A stretch of 64,000 nt of DNA from JAABQT01 sp035459025 (GTDB taxonomy: Bacteria; Pseudomonadota; Gammaproteobacteria; Burkholderiales; SG8-39). The position numbers were made by a program, and so were the translations under genes. The notes below the pieces were generated by a model, which saw only the letters and a program-made list of their open reading frames with translations, was not told the origin of the DNA and did not search any database. Positions 12,916-21,783 of the stretch are shown one piece after another (the first letter of the stretch is position 1; each line of letters starts with the position of its first letter). The stretch spans positions 9,989-73,988 of the forward strand of contig DATHYT010000098.1 of the NCBI GenBank assembly GCA_035459025.1, written 5' to 3'.

Positions 12916-15855
12916 ATGCGCGCCGAGCCCCGCCTGCTGCTGGCGCTGTTCGCGCTGTCCGGGTTCACCGGGCTGGTCTACGAATCCGTCTGGTCGCACT
13001 ACCTGAAGCTGTTCCTTGGCGCGGCGGCGTTCGCGCAGTCGTTCGTGCTCGCCGTGTTCATGGGCGGCATGGCGCTCGGCGCCTGGCTCGCCAGCCGCCT
13101 GAGCGCGCGCTGGAAGAACCTGCTCGCGGCCTACGGCTGGATCGAGGCGCTCATCGGTGTGGCCGCGCTTTCCTTCCACGCTGCGTTCACCACGCTCGCC
13201 GCGCTCTCGCTCGAGCACGTGATTCCCGCCTTGAGCGCGCCGGAAACGATCGAGCTCTACAAGTACGCGGTGTGCGCGCTGCTCATCGCGCCGCAGACGG
13301 TGCTGCTCGGCATGACCTTCCCGCTGATGGCCGGGGCCGTCATCCGCCGTTTCCCGCGCGATGGCGGCGGCCAGCCGGCCGGCGGGCGCCGGCTCGCGCT
13401 GCTTTACTTCAGCAACTGCATCGGCGCGGCGGCGGGCGCGCTGGCCGCCGCGTTCTGGCTGTTCGGCTGGCTCGGCTTGCCCGGGACCCTGCAGTTGGCG
13501 GGCGCGCTCAACCTTGCGCTCGCGCTCGCCGTGTGGAGGCTGGCGCGCGGCGGCGAGCCACGGGCGGCGGCGCCGCCCGCAGCTTCCGCGGCGGCCGGCG
13601 CGAGGCCGGGCGCGCCGCTCGTGCAGCTGCTGCTCGGCGCCGCGTTCATCACCGGCGCGGCGTCGTTCGTGTACGAGATCGCCTGGATCCGCATGCTGTC
13701 GCTGGTGCTGGGTTCGTCGTTCCAGGCCTTCGAGCTGATGCTCTCGGCGTTCATCGCCGGGCTTGCGCTGGGCGGGCTGTGGATGCGCCGGCGCATCGAC
13801 CGGCTGGACAACCCGATGCGCTTCTCCGGCGTGGTGCAGCTGGCGATGGGGCTGGCGGCGCTCGGCACGATCTTTCTGTACCAGCTGAGCTTCGACTGGA
13901 TGGCCTGGGCGCTGCGCGTGCTGCAGCGCTCCGAGGAGGGCTACCCGCTGTACCTGTTGTTCAGCCATGGCGTGGCGTTCGCCGTCATGCTGCCGGCGAC
14001 GTTCCTCGCCGGGATGACGCTGCCCTTGTTCACGCACATGCTGCTGCGCGGCGGCCACGGCGAGCGCGCGATCGGCCAGGTGTATGCCGCCAACACGCTG
14101 GGCGCGATCGCCGGGGTGCTCCTCGCCGTGCACGTGCTGATGCCCGAAGCCGGCCTCAAGGTGACGCTCGTCGTCGGCGCCGCGCTCGATATCGTGCTCG
14201 GTGCCTGGCTGCTGCGCTGGTCGGGCGCCGTTGCGCAGCGCGCCGAGGCCTTTGCCGCGCTGATTCTCGGGCTGCTCGCCGCGACCGCCACCGCGCGCGC
14301 CGCCGCGCTGGCGCCGGAGCGCCTCGCCTCGGGCGTGTTCCGCTACGGCCAGGCCGAGCAGCGCGGCGAGGTGCTCTACTACCGCGACGGCAAGACGGCT
14401 ACCGTCGCGGTGGTCGCGGCGCCTTCGGGCGCGCGGACCATCAGCACCAACGGCAAGCCCGATGCGGCGATCCAGATGAACCCGGCGCTGCCGCGCACCG
14501 AGGACGAGTACACCATGACGCTCCTTGGCGCCCTGCCGCTCCTTGCCCGGCCCGGCGCGCAGCGCATCGCCAACATCGGCTTCGGCTCGGGGCTCACCGC
14601 GGAAACCGTGCTCTCGCATGACGCGGTCCAGGCGCTCGACATCATCGAGATCGAGCCGGCGATGGCGGCCGGCGCCTACGCGTTCCACCCCCGCGTCAAC
14701 CAGCTGTTCCGCGACCGGCGCGTGCGCGTGCATTTCGAGGACGCGAAGAGCTATTTCGCCCGGCACGGCAAGCGCTACGACGCGATCATCTCCGAGCCCT
14801 CCAATCCCTGGGTCAACGGCGTCGCCAGCCTGTTCACGGCGGAGTTCTACCGCGATACCGCGCGCTACCTCGCCCGGGACGGCTTATTCGTGCAGTGGCT
14901 GCACGTGTACGAGCTCGACGACCGGTTGCTGGGTTCGATGTTCGCGGCCTTGGACACGGCTTTCGCGGATTACGACGTCTACCAGGTGAGCGCCGGCGAC
15001 CTCGTCGTGGTTGCGGTGCGCGAGGGTCGCGTGCCGCTGCCGGGCGCGCTGCCGGCCGCGCAGCCGCACTTACTCGACCTGCTGGCGCGGATCGGCATTA
15101 CGCAGCGCGAGCACGTGCTCGCGCGGCGCCTGGGCGGCAAGCAGGCGCTGGCGCCGCTCTTTGCGCAGCACGCGCCGCCGGTTAACTCCGACTTCCGCCC
15201 GCTGGTGCAGCTGGAGGCGCCGCGCGCGCGCTACCTGCAGCAGCGCGCCGAGGCACTGGTCGAGCTGGCGACGGCGCCGCTGCCCGTGCTGGAAATGCTC
15301 GGCGGCGTAGAGGCGACGTACCTTTCGGCGCCGGCGCCGCGCGCCGGGCCGGGACGCTACACGCTGCTGGTCGATGCGCTGCACTTGCACCACGCGCTTC
15401 TGGATCGCGGCACGCCGACCCTCGACCCGCAGGTGCTCGCACTGCGCCAGTCCGGCGCGCTATGCGGCCCGCTCGCGGGGCACGCCCTGCTCGATCAACT
15501 GCACGGCGTGGCATCGCGCACGCTGACGCACCTCGACCCGGGGCGGCGCCGGTCACTGTGGGTCGAACCGGGCTGGCTCGGCTGCCCGCTCGAGCAGGCG
15601 CCCGCCGCGGCGCGCGAACGCTTCGCTGTCTACCGCGCGATTGCGGAGCGCGATGCGCACGCCATGCTGGCGCGCGCCCGCGCGGCACTCGAAAACCCCT
15701 CCACCCCGAACCCCGAGTGGCGACGTTTCCTGGTGCTCACCGCCATGCTCGGGGCGCAGGCCGGCGGCCAGGGCGCAGAGGCGCGCCGCCTGTGGCGTCT
15801 GCACGGCGGCATGGCCACGCCCACGGAGCGCTACGTGGCCGACTGGCGCGATTAG
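12916..15855 (+). CDS. Membrane-fused spermidine synthase-like protein
   Basis: 979 aa. The first half (about 1-480) has many hydrophobic helices, including the repeated GFTGLVYESVW and ASFVYEIAWIR motifs seen in fused MFS/spermidine synthase proteins. Residues about 520-750 form a Rossmann methyltransferase-like spermidine-synthase domain: nucleotide loop GFGSGLTAE near 555, acidic IEIEP, and ISEPSNPWVNGVASLFTAEFY. The last 220 residues are an unassigned helical extension. Whether it makes a polyamine is unproven; many fused members have unknown substrates. The convergent membrane-protein gene on the other strand overlaps its 3' end by 4 nt. Confidence 0.85.
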   Translation: MRAEPRLLLALFALSGFTGLVYESVWSHYLKLFLGAAAFAQSFVLAVFMGGMALGAWLASRLSARWKNLLAAYGWIEALIGVAALSFHAAFTTLAALSLEHVIPALSAPETIELYKYAVCALLIAPQTVLLGMTFPLMAGAVIRRFPRDGGGQPAGGRRLALLYFSNCIGAAAGALAAAFWLFGWLGLPGTLQLAGALNLALALAVWRLARGGEPRAAAPPAASAAAGARPGAPLVQLLLGAAFITGAASFVYEIAWIRMLSLVLGSSFQAFELMLSAFIAGLALGGLWMRRRIDRLDNPMRFSGVVQLAMGLAALGTIFLYQLSFDWMAWALRVLQRSEEGYPLYLLFSHGVAFAVMLPATFLAGMTLPLFTHMLLRGGHGERAIGQVYAANTLGAIAGVLLAVHVLMPEAGLKVTLVVGAALDIVLGAWLLRWSGAVAQRAEAFAALILGLLAATATARAAALAPERLASGVFRYGQAEQRGEVLYYRDGKTATVAVVAAPSGARTISTNGKPDAAIQMNPALPRTEDEYTMTLLGALPLLARPGAQRIANIGFGSGLTAETVLSHDAVQALDIIEIEPAMAAGAYAFHPRVNQLFRDRRVRVHFEDAKSYFARHGKRYDAIISEPSNPWVNGVASLFTAEFYRDTARYLARDGLFVQWLHVYELDDRLLGSMFAALDTAFADYDVYQVSAGDLVVVAVREGRVPLPGALPAAQPHLLDLLARIGITQREHVLARRLGGKQALAPLFAQHAPPVNSDFRPLVQLEAPRARYLQQRAEALVELATAPLPVLEMLGGVEATYLSAPAPRAGPGRYTLLVDALHLHHALLDRGTPTLDPQVLALRQSGALCGPLAGHALLDQLHGVASRTLTHLDPGRRRSLWVEPGWLGCPLEQAPAAARERFAVYRAIAERDAHAMLARARAALENPSTPNPEWRRFLVLTAMLGAQAGGQGAEARRLWRLHGGMATPTERYVADWRD

Positions 15856-16451
15856 CGCGGCGCCACTCGCGCGCGCATCGCGTCCGACAGCTTGTAGTCG
15901 GGATAGCGCTTCCTGAACGCAGCGAGGCTCTCATCGGCCTCGCGCCCCTTGCCTGCCTCGCGCAGCTGGGCGATGCGCTCCAGCCACTGCTCCGGCGTCT
16001 CCGGGGTCCTCGTGATCTTGCCGACGGCCATGCTGGCGCTCGCCCGGCCCGCGGGCTGCGCGCGGTCGGCGCTGGCCTCGGCGAGCGCCTCGCGCTTGCG
16101 CGCGCCGACCGGCGGTTCCTGCGCCCGGCCTTCCCGCGCCATCGGCGCCGCCGGGGCCGGGGCCGCATCGCGGCGCGGCGGGGGCGCGGCCTCGGGCGCC
16201 GCGGCCGGCGCCTGCATCACCCGCGGCGACAGCGCAACTTCCTCCGCGCCGTTGCGCTCCTCGAGCTGCAGGCGCAGCGTCACGCCTACAGCGAGGACGA
16301 CCACGGCGGCAACCGACACCGGCACCGCCCAGCGCGCGCGCGGGCGGCGTGCGGCAGCGAGAATCTCCGCGTCGAGCGCCGCAGGCGGCTCGTCGCGGCC
16401 GAGGGCGCGATAGTGCGCCGAGACGCGCGCGTCGCGGTCGGGATCAGTCAT
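15852..16451 (-). CDS. Putative membrane partner (anti-sigma-like) of the ECF sigma factor
   Basis: 199 aa. A short cytoplasmic N-terminus (about 1-40) precedes one membrane helix (VPVSVAAVVVLAVGVTL, about 43-59) and an Ala/Pro-rich linker, then a C-terminal domain with QWLERIAQLREAGKGREAD and FRKRYPDYK, which resembles one tetratricopeptide-like helix pair. There is no Cys and no HxxxCxxC zinc motif, so it is not a classical ZAS anti-sigma factor. It overlaps the sigma-factor gene by 8 nt, which is the reason for the assignment. Function inferred from position only. Confidence 0.7.
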   Translation of the reverse strand: MTDPDRDARVSAHYRALGRDEPPAALDAEILAAARRPRARWAVPVSVAAVVVLAVGVTLRLQLEERNGAEEVALSPRVMQAPAAAPEAAPPPRRDAAPAPAAPMAREGRAQEPPVGARKREALAEASADRAQPAGRASASMAVGKITRTPETPEQWLERIAQLREAGKGREADESLAAFRKRYPDYKLSDAMRARVAPR

Positions 16452-16980
16452 CGCTCATGGCCTCACGCAGTTTGGCGAGCGCATAGCGCACGCGGCTCTT
16501 CGCTGTCTCCTCGTTCGCGCCGGTGGCGGCGGCGATCTCGGCGACGCTCAGTCCCGATTCTTCGTGCAGCAGGAACGCCGCGCGCTGCGCCTCGGGCAGC
16601 GCGGCGAGCGCCGCGGCGAAGCGCTGCAAGCCCTGGCGCCCCGCGGCGCGCGCTTCCGGCTCGTCGGCGGGCGGCGCGCTCGCGTCGTGGCCGTCCAGCG
16701 CGACGAGCTTCAGGCCGCGCTTGCGCCAGTGGTCCGCCAGGCGGTTGTGGGCGATCGTGTACAGCCAGGTGCTGAACTTCGCCTGCACGGTATAGCGGCT
16801 GCGTGCTTCGATCACCCGCATCCAGATCTCCTGGTACAGCTCCTCGGCCGTGCCGCGCTCGCGCACCGAGCGCAGCACGAAGCGGTACAGCGGCCCCTTG
16901 TGCCGCGTGTAGAGCGCCTCGAAGGCCCCGGCGTCGCCTTCTCGGTAAGCGAGCATCAACTCTTCGTCCGGGGCCTGCAC
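16444..16980 (-). CDS. RNA polymerase ECF sigma factor (RpoE-like)
   Basis: 178 aa. Region 2 includes LYQEIWMRVIEARSRY and FSTWLYTIAHNRLADHWRKR for core binding and -10 recognition; region 4 is ALPEAQRAAFLLHEESGLSV followed by the helix-turn-helix around AEIAAATGANEETAKSRV for -35 binding. The start codon lies 9 nt after the stop of a secreted-protein gene and its 3' end overlaps the putative anti-sigma gene, so the three form one operon. It probably directs a small envelope- or stress-related regulon, perhaps including its own operon; target promoters cannot be read from here. Confidence 0.95.
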   Translation of the reverse strand: MQAPDEELMLAYREGDAGAFEALYTRHKGPLYRFVLRSVRERGTAEELYQEIWMRVIEARSRYTVQAKFSTWLYTIAHNRLADHWRKRGLKLVALDGHDASAPPADEPEARAAGRQGLQRFAAALAALPEAQRAAFLLHEESGLSVAEIAAATGANEETAKSRVRYALAKLREAMSDD

Positions 16981-16989
16981 CCCGCGAGT

Positions 16990-17709
16990 TTACGCGTCGG
17001 GTACGAAGCCGGGAAACGCCACCGGTTGCCGTGCTGCATGCGGGATCACGCCCATCGCCACGAGGTTGCGGTGGCTGTCGTAGCGGATGGTGATGGTCTC
17101 CGCGGGGTGCGCGCTGGCGCGCTCGAACTCGACGTGGCGCGCGTACGAGGTCTCGCTGCGGCCGTGGCCGGTGCCAAGCGGCGCCGCCGCGTCGGCGGAC
17201 TCGCGCGACGAGCGCGACTCGGCACGCGGTGCCGGCGCGAAACCGCCGAAAGGCTGCGGCGGCGCAGCCTTGCGCCGGTAGAGCGCCACGCCGATCACGC
17301 CCACGTTGTCAGGGCGAGCGGTGCGCGCGGCGTAGGAATCGTTCAGCTCGGTGAAATAGAACGCGGCGGTGCGCTCGAGGCTCTTGCGCCAGCCGTCGAC
17401 CGCCAGTCGCGCGCGCGGGCCGATGACGTAGCCGCTTTGCAGCGGGTGCGCGGTCTGCCCCGTGATGACGTTCACGCCGTCCACCGACATCACCGCCAGC
17501 AGGTCCGCGCCCTGGCGGCTGCGCACGATGATGCGGTACTCGTTGCCGGGCTTGCCGACGACATAGGCCTGCCCCCGGTGCCAGTACACGGGCAGCTGCC
17601 TGCCGTCGCTGCGATCAAACACCCTGACGTCGGCGAGGCCGCCGACCGCCTGCGCCTGAGTGCCGAGGACGAGTGCGAGCGCTGCGCCCGCGAGCTGCAG
17701 GAATTTCAT
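16990..17709 (-). CDS. Conserved secreted protein of unknown function in ECF sigma operon
   Basis: 239 aa. A clear Sec signal peptide (MKFLQLAGAALALVLGTQAQA) precedes a domain with VFDRSDGRQLPVYWHRGQ and VGKPGNEYRIIVRSR, followed after about residue 130 by a Pro/Ser-rich linker and a C-terminal strand-rich part. I recognise it only as an uncharacterised family. An in-frame ATG 15 nt upstream is rejected because the ribosome-binding sequence AAAGGAG would lie inside its first codons; it is placed correctly for the chosen start. As first gene of the sigma operon it may be a sensor or target of that system. Confidence 0.8.
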   Translation of the reverse strand: MKFLQLAGAALALVLGTQAQAVGGLADVRVFDRSDGRQLPVYWHRGQAYVVGKPGNEYRIIVRSRQGADLLAVMSVDGVNVITGQTAHPLQSGYVIGPRARLAVDGWRKSLERTAAFYFTELNDSYAARTARPDNVGVIGVALYRRKAAPPQPFGGFAPAPRAESRSSRESADAAAPLGTGHGRSETSYARHVEFERASAHPAETITIRYDSHRNLVAMGVIPHAARQPVAFPGFVPDA

Positions 17710-17805
17710 GGCTGCTCCTTTCACGTGGTGCGGCCCGCCCCGATGGCCGGCCGTCCCTGCATGAAACGATTTCGAGCGCGAAAAGGGTTAAGATGCGCGC
17801 CTTCC

Positions 17806-18171
17806 ATGAGCAAGCCCTGCTACGACTGCGGCAAGTGCCCGGCCTACTGCTGCAGCTACCCGGAGATCGAGGTCTCCAAGGCGGACATCGCACGCCTCGC
17901 GCGGCACTTCGGCATCAGCGCGGCGGCCGCGGAGGAAAAGTTCACCAAGCCGCAGAAGGAAGACAACGTACGCATCCTGCGGCACCGCGAGGACGAGCAC
18001 TTCACGTCGGTGTGCACGTTCCTCGACCGCAAGACGCGCCGCTGCACGGTGTACGAGGCGCGGCCGCACACCTGCCGCGGCTACCCGTACGGCGCGCGCT
18101 GCGGCTACTACGAGTTCCTCAAGTTCGAGCGCGAGCACCAGGACGACGAGAACTTCGTCGCCACCACCTGA
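17806..18171 (+). CDS. YkgJ family cysteine-cluster protein
   Basis: 121 aa. Cysteines are arranged as C4-x2-C7-x2-C10-x3-CC near the N-terminus (CYDCGKCPAYCC), then a CTFLD...CTVYEARPHTCRGYP segment; this is the pattern of the YkgJ/UPF0153 family, thought to bind Fe-S or zinc. Function is unknown. It is monocistronic, with 96 nt separating it from the divergent secreted-protein gene and only 3 nt to the convergent ThDP gene. Confidence 0.88.
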   Translation: MSKPCYDCGKCPAYCCSYPEIEVSKADIARLARHFGISAAAAEEKFTKPQKEDNVRILRHREDEHFTSVCTFLDRKTRRCTVYEARPHTCRGYPYGARCGYYEFLKFEREHQDDENFVATT

Positions 18172-18174
18172 AGC

Positions 18175-19863
18175 CTACTTGCGGCGCTCGAGCGCCTGCT
18201 GGCGCACCGCGCTGAGGGTGGTGCTGGTGGTGATGGCCTCGGGGTCGATGCGCAGCTCGATCAGCGCCGGCTTGCCCGAGGCGCGCGCGCGCTCGAACGC
18301 CGGCGCGAACTGATCGGTCGTCTCGACCAGCTCGCCGTGCCCGCCGAAGGCGCGCGCGTAGGCGGCGAAGTCGGGATTCTTCAGCTCGGTGCCCGAGATG
18401 CGGCCCGGGTACTCGCGCTCCTGGTGCATGCGGATCGTGCCGTACATGCCGTTGTTCACCACCAGGCAGATGACCGGCGCGCCGTACTGCGCGGCGGTGG
18501 CGAGCTCCTGGCCGTTCATGAGGAAATCCCCGTCGCCCGTCACCGCGATCACCGTGCGCTCGGGCGCCGCGAGCTTGGCCGCGACCGCCGCCGGCAGCCC
18601 GTAGCCCATCGACCCGGCGGTCGAGCCGAGCTGCGTGCGAAAGCCCTTGTAGCGAAAGTAGCGGTGCACCCAGCCGGAGAAGTTGCCCGCGCCGCCGCAG
18701 ACGATCGCATCCTCGGGCAGGTGCTGGTCGAGCCACTTCACCACTTCGGCGTACTGCAGCCGGCCGGGCATCGGCCGCGGCTCGGTCCAGGCGACGAACT
18801 CCTCGCGCGCCGCCTTGGTGCGCGCCACCCACCTGGCGCCGTCCAGCTTCACTTGCGCCAAGGCTTCGACGAATTGCGCCATGCCCGCATTGATCGGCAG
18901 CGCCGCGCGGTACACGCGGCCGAGCTCCTCGGCGCCGCCGTGCACGTGAATGAGCGTCTGGCTCGGCACCGGCGCCTGCAGCAGCGTGTAGCCGCTGGTG
19001 GTCATCTCGCCCAGGCGCGCGCCGATGACGAGCAGCACGTCGGCTTCGCGGATGCGCTGCGCGAGCTTGGGATTGATGCCGATGCCGATGTCGCCGGCGT
19101 AGCTCGCGCTGCGGTTGTCGAGCAGGTCCTGGCAGCGAAACGACGTCCCGGCCGCGAGCCGCGAGGCTTCCAGCCATGCGCGCAGGGCGTCGCAGGTCGC
19201 GCGGTCCCAGCCGCCGCCGCCAAGGATCACGAGCGGTCGCTCCGCGCCTTGCAGCAGCCGCTGCAGCTCGCGCATGTCGCCCGGCGCAGGCGCCGGGCGC
19301 ACCGTCTTGTAGTGCGGCACGTCGGCGACCGCGGCCTCCGAGAACAGCATGTCCTCGGGCAGCGCCAGCAGCACCGGTCCGGGACGGCCCGCCATCGCCG
19401 TGTGGAAGGCGTGGCTCACGTACTCGGGAATGCGCTCGACCCGGTCGATCTGCGCCACCCACTTGGTGAGCGGCCCGTACATGCGCCGATAGTCGATTTC
19501 CTGGAACGCCTCGCGCTCGACGAAATCGTTGCCCACCTGCCCGACGAACACCACCATGGGCGTGGAATCCTGGTGGCCGGTGTGCACCCCGATGGCGCCA
19601 TTGGTGGCGCCGGGGCCGCGCGTAACGAACAGCACGCCCGGCGTGCCGGTCAGCTTGCCGTAGGCCTCCGCCATGTAGGAGGCGCCGCCTTCCTGCCGGC
19701 AGACGATGAATTTCAGCCGGTCGGCGACGTCATGAAAGCCGTCGAGCACCGGCAGGTAGCTTTCCCCCGGGACGCCGAACGCGAGCTTTACCCCGTGCCC
19801 GACCAGCGTGTCGGCGAGGATGCGCCCGCCGTGGCGTACCTTCAGGTCGTGCTGCATGGTCAC
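18175..19863 (-). CDS. Thiamine-diphosphate enzyme, acetolactate synthase-like
   Basis: 562 aa. Three-domain ThDP enzyme: PYR domain with the catalytic Glu in CRQEGGASYMAEAYGK, a central FAD/NAD-like domain, and the PP domain with the Mg/ThDP motif GDGDFLMNGQELATA...NNGMYGTI. Similar in layout to acetolactate synthase, glyoxylate carboligase and benzoylformate decarboxylase, but without an adjacent regulatory subunit, so the substrate is probably another 2-oxo acid. GTG start overlaps the stop of the membrane-protein gene (GTGA); ATG two codons in is the alternative. Last gene of a four-gene operon with a NIPSNAP protein, an esterase and a membrane protein. Confidence 0.88.
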   Translation of the reverse strand: MTMQHDLKVRHGGRILADTLVGHGVKLAFGVPGESYLPVLDGFHDVADRLKFIVCRQEGGASYMAEAYGKLTGTPGVLFVTRGPGATNGAIGVHTGHQDSTPMVVFVGQVGNDFVEREAFQEIDYRRMYGPLTKWVAQIDRVERIPEYVSHAFHTAMAGRPGPVLLALPEDMLFSEAAVADVPHYKTVRPAPAPGDMRELQRLLQGAERPLVILGGGGWDRATCDALRAWLEASRLAAGTSFRCQDLLDNRSASYAGDIGIGINPKLAQRIREADVLLVIGARLGEMTTSGYTLLQAPVPSQTLIHVHGGAEELGRVYRAALPINAGMAQFVEALAQVKLDGARWVARTKAAREEFVAWTEPRPMPGRLQYAEVVKWLDQHLPEDAIVCGGAGNFSGWVHRYFRYKGFRTQLGSTAGSMGYGLPAAVAAKLAAPERTVIAVTGDGDFLMNGQELATAAQYGAPVICLVVNNGMYGTIRMHQEREYPGRISGTELKNPDFAAYARAFGGHGELVETTDQFAPAFERARASGKPALIELRIDPEAITTSTTLSAVRQQALERRK

Positions 19864-20486
19864 GAGCGCGCCAGGAACAGCGTGACCGCGTAGATCAGCG
19901 CGCCCAGCGCCGTACAGGCGAGGATCCAGCCCGCCGGCCCGGGATGCGCTTCGACCACCTTGTCGAGCATCGCGTGCGAATCATCGCCGCCGCGCATGCC
20001 GCGCCGGGGGGAAATCCACCGATTGGCATGCCGCTCCAGGATCGACAGGCCCTCCGGGGAAAAGCACAGCAGATATCCCACCACGACGCCTGCGGCGCTG
20101 CCGACGATCAGGAACCACTTCAAGGTCCCGGCCACGATCGCGACGAACATCCGCATGTCGCCCTTGGCAGCCGCCGTGCTGAACGCCGTCGTATTCACGC
20201 CGAGGAGCAATCCGAGCATCGCGAAGGTCCCGCCCGCGATCAGCGCCCAGCCGATCCAGCGCCGGTGGCGGTGCCAAAAGAACTCGGTGGGGCGCGGAAT
20301 CTCCATCGCCCTTAGAGCGCCGCGGGTGGAGATCCATCGGTTCATCACCTGGAAGACGCGCAGCGTGCGCGCGCTGGCGACGATCAGCCCGACCCCGGCG
20401 GCCAGGCCGACCGTGGCGAACACCAGCACCACGGCGATGAAGAACTGGAACAGCACTTGCCACAGCAGATCATTGGGGGACGACAT
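19860..20486 (-). CDS. Four-helix membrane protein of unknown function
   Basis: 208 aa with four predicted membrane helices (about 10-40, 76-98, 115-142 and 185-206) separated by basic loops such as FWHRHRRW. I do not recognise a named family. The start MSSPNDLLW is chosen because the upstream in-frame residues overlap the esterase coding region without conservation. It overlaps the esterase gene by 17 nt and the ThDP enzyme gene by 4 nt, so it is translated as part of this operon and could provide membrane docking or transport for the pathway. Confidence 0.75.
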   Translation of the reverse strand: MSSPNDLLWQVLFQFFIAVVLVFATVGLAAGVGLIVASARTLRVFQVMNRWISTRGALRAMEIPRPTEFFWHRHRRWIGWALIAGGTFAMLGLLLGVNTTAFSTAAAKGDMRMFVAIVAGTLKWFLIVGSAAGVVVGYLLCFSPEGLSILERHANRWISPRRGMRGGDDSHAMLDKVVEAHPGPAGWILACTALGALIYAVTLFLARS

Positions 20487-21405
20487 GGGCCTCCTTCTGC
20501 CAGCAGCCGCGCAGCTTTTCGCAGCACTCGGCCACCGCGGCATTCGCGGTATCGATCACGCCGCCGAACAGGATGAAGCCGTGCACCATGTCGGCATACT
20601 CACGGTACGTGACTTCCACGCCCTCCTGCGCCATGCGCGCGGCGTATTCACGGCCCTCGTCCAGCAGCGGATCGTAGCCCGCGGTGATCACATGCGCGGG
20701 CGGCAGGCCGGCAAGGCGCGGCGCCAGCAGCGGGGAAGCGCGCCAGTGGACGCGGTCTTCCTTTCGCGGCAGGTACTGCGCCTGAAAATAATCCATGGAT
20801 TTCTTGGTCAGCAGGTAGCCCTCGCCGTTCTTGCGGATCGAGGGGTGCTGCATGCGCTGGTCGGTCGCAGGATAGATGAGCAGCTGGTACGCGATTCGCG
20901 GCCCGCCATGATCGCGCGCCTGCAGCGCCACCACGGTGGCGAGGTTGCCGCCCGCGCTGTCGCCGCCAACGGCCACCTGCTTGTGCCGCTCGGCGACGAA
21001 TCGCGTCGCCGTCACGCAGTCCTCCACCGCGGCGGGAAACGGGAATTCGGGCCCCATCCGGTAGTCCACGGAATACACCGCGCAGCGCGCGCCGTTGGCG
21101 AGCTGGCGGCACAGCACGTCGTGCGTATCGAGGTCCCCGATGACCCAGCCGCCGCCGTGGAAGTAGACCAGCGCCGGAAGCTCGTCCGCCGGGCCGGTGT
21201 CCGCGGGGCGATAGGCGCGCAGCGCCACCGGCCCCGGCGCCATCAGGAGCTTCGCCTCTGCGACCTCGGGCGGCCTGGGCGAGAGCGCGGCGCGCGTGTC
21301 GCGATAGATGCGCCGCGCGACGTGCGCGGGGACCTCGTGGAGCTGCGGCAGCGGCGATTTCGCTGCGCGCTCGAGGACCTGGACGACCTGGGGGTGCAGG
21401 CTCAC
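20470..21405 (-). CDS. Alpha/beta hydrolase, hormone-sensitive lipase (family IV) esterase
   Basis: 311 aa. Oxyanion-hole motif VYFHGGGWVIGD near residue 80 and nucleophile elbow GGDSAGGN near 150 define the HSL esterase family; the acidic residue is probably Asp in ITAGYDPLLDEG and the His in DMVHGFILFG. No signal peptide is present, so it acts in the cytoplasm on short-chain esters or lactones. GTG start overlaps the NIPSNAP stop as GTGA. The pairing with NIPSNAP and a ThDP enzyme suggests a degradative pathway of unknown substrate. Confidence 0.92.
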   Translation of the reverse strand: MSLHPQVVQVLERAAKSPLPQLHEVPAHVARRIYRDTRAALSPRPPEVAEAKLLMAPGPVALRAYRPADTGPADELPALVYFHGGGWVIGDLDTHDVLCRQLANGARCAVYSVDYRMGPEFPFPAAVEDCVTATRFVAERHKQVAVGGDSAGGNLATVVALQARDHGGPRIAYQLLIYPATDQRMQHPSIRKNGEGYLLTKKSMDYFQAQYLPRKEDRVHWRASPLLAPRLAGLPPAHVITAGYDPLLDEGREYAARMAQEGVEVTYREYADMVHGFILFGGVIDTANAAVAECCEKLRGCWQKEAHVVPQ

Positions 21406-21743
21406 TTGGCCGCCGCCAGCATCTTCTTCAGCCGCGCCACGAAGAACGGCGCGCACTTGTGGATCCTCGTCTCCTGCGTGATGATCAGCGGCCGCACGCG
21501 CGGCAGGTACGCCTGCCATTCGGGATCGGCCTGCATCGCGGCGCGCATCTTCTCGCGCTGGTTGAGGTCGTCGTAGGCCCACATGTGCGTGACCAGGTTC
21601 TGCGTGCCGACCTCGGTCACGTAGTAGCCGACCAGGTTCGGCAGGTGCCGGAGCTGCACCTTCATGCCCACGTCCTCGTAGTGCTTGAAGTACCCCGGCG
21701 CCTTGCCCGGATGCAGCAGGTACATGCGCTCCTCGACGTACAT
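21402..21743 (-). CDS. NIPSNAP family protein
   Basis: 113 aa, a dimeric ferredoxin-like alpha/beta barrel fold. Typical family residues are YVEERMYLLHPGKAPGYF at the start and LVTHMWAYDDLNQREKMRAAM with DPEWQAYL in the middle. Members have no fixed activity; small ones often occur in catabolic operons. It is first in the minus-strand operon that continues with esterase, membrane protein and ThDP enzyme, and is divergent from the CoA-binding gene 40 nt away. Confidence 0.88.
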   Translation of the reverse strand: MYVEERMYLLHPGKAPGYFKHYEDVGMKVQLRHLPNLVGYYVTEVGTQNLVTHMWAYDDLNQREKMRAAMQADPEWQAYLPRVRPLIITQETRIHKCAPFFVARLKKMLAAAK

Positions 21744-21783
21744 GGGCCCCTCCCTGGATCCGGTCGATTATAGTATCCGGGCC

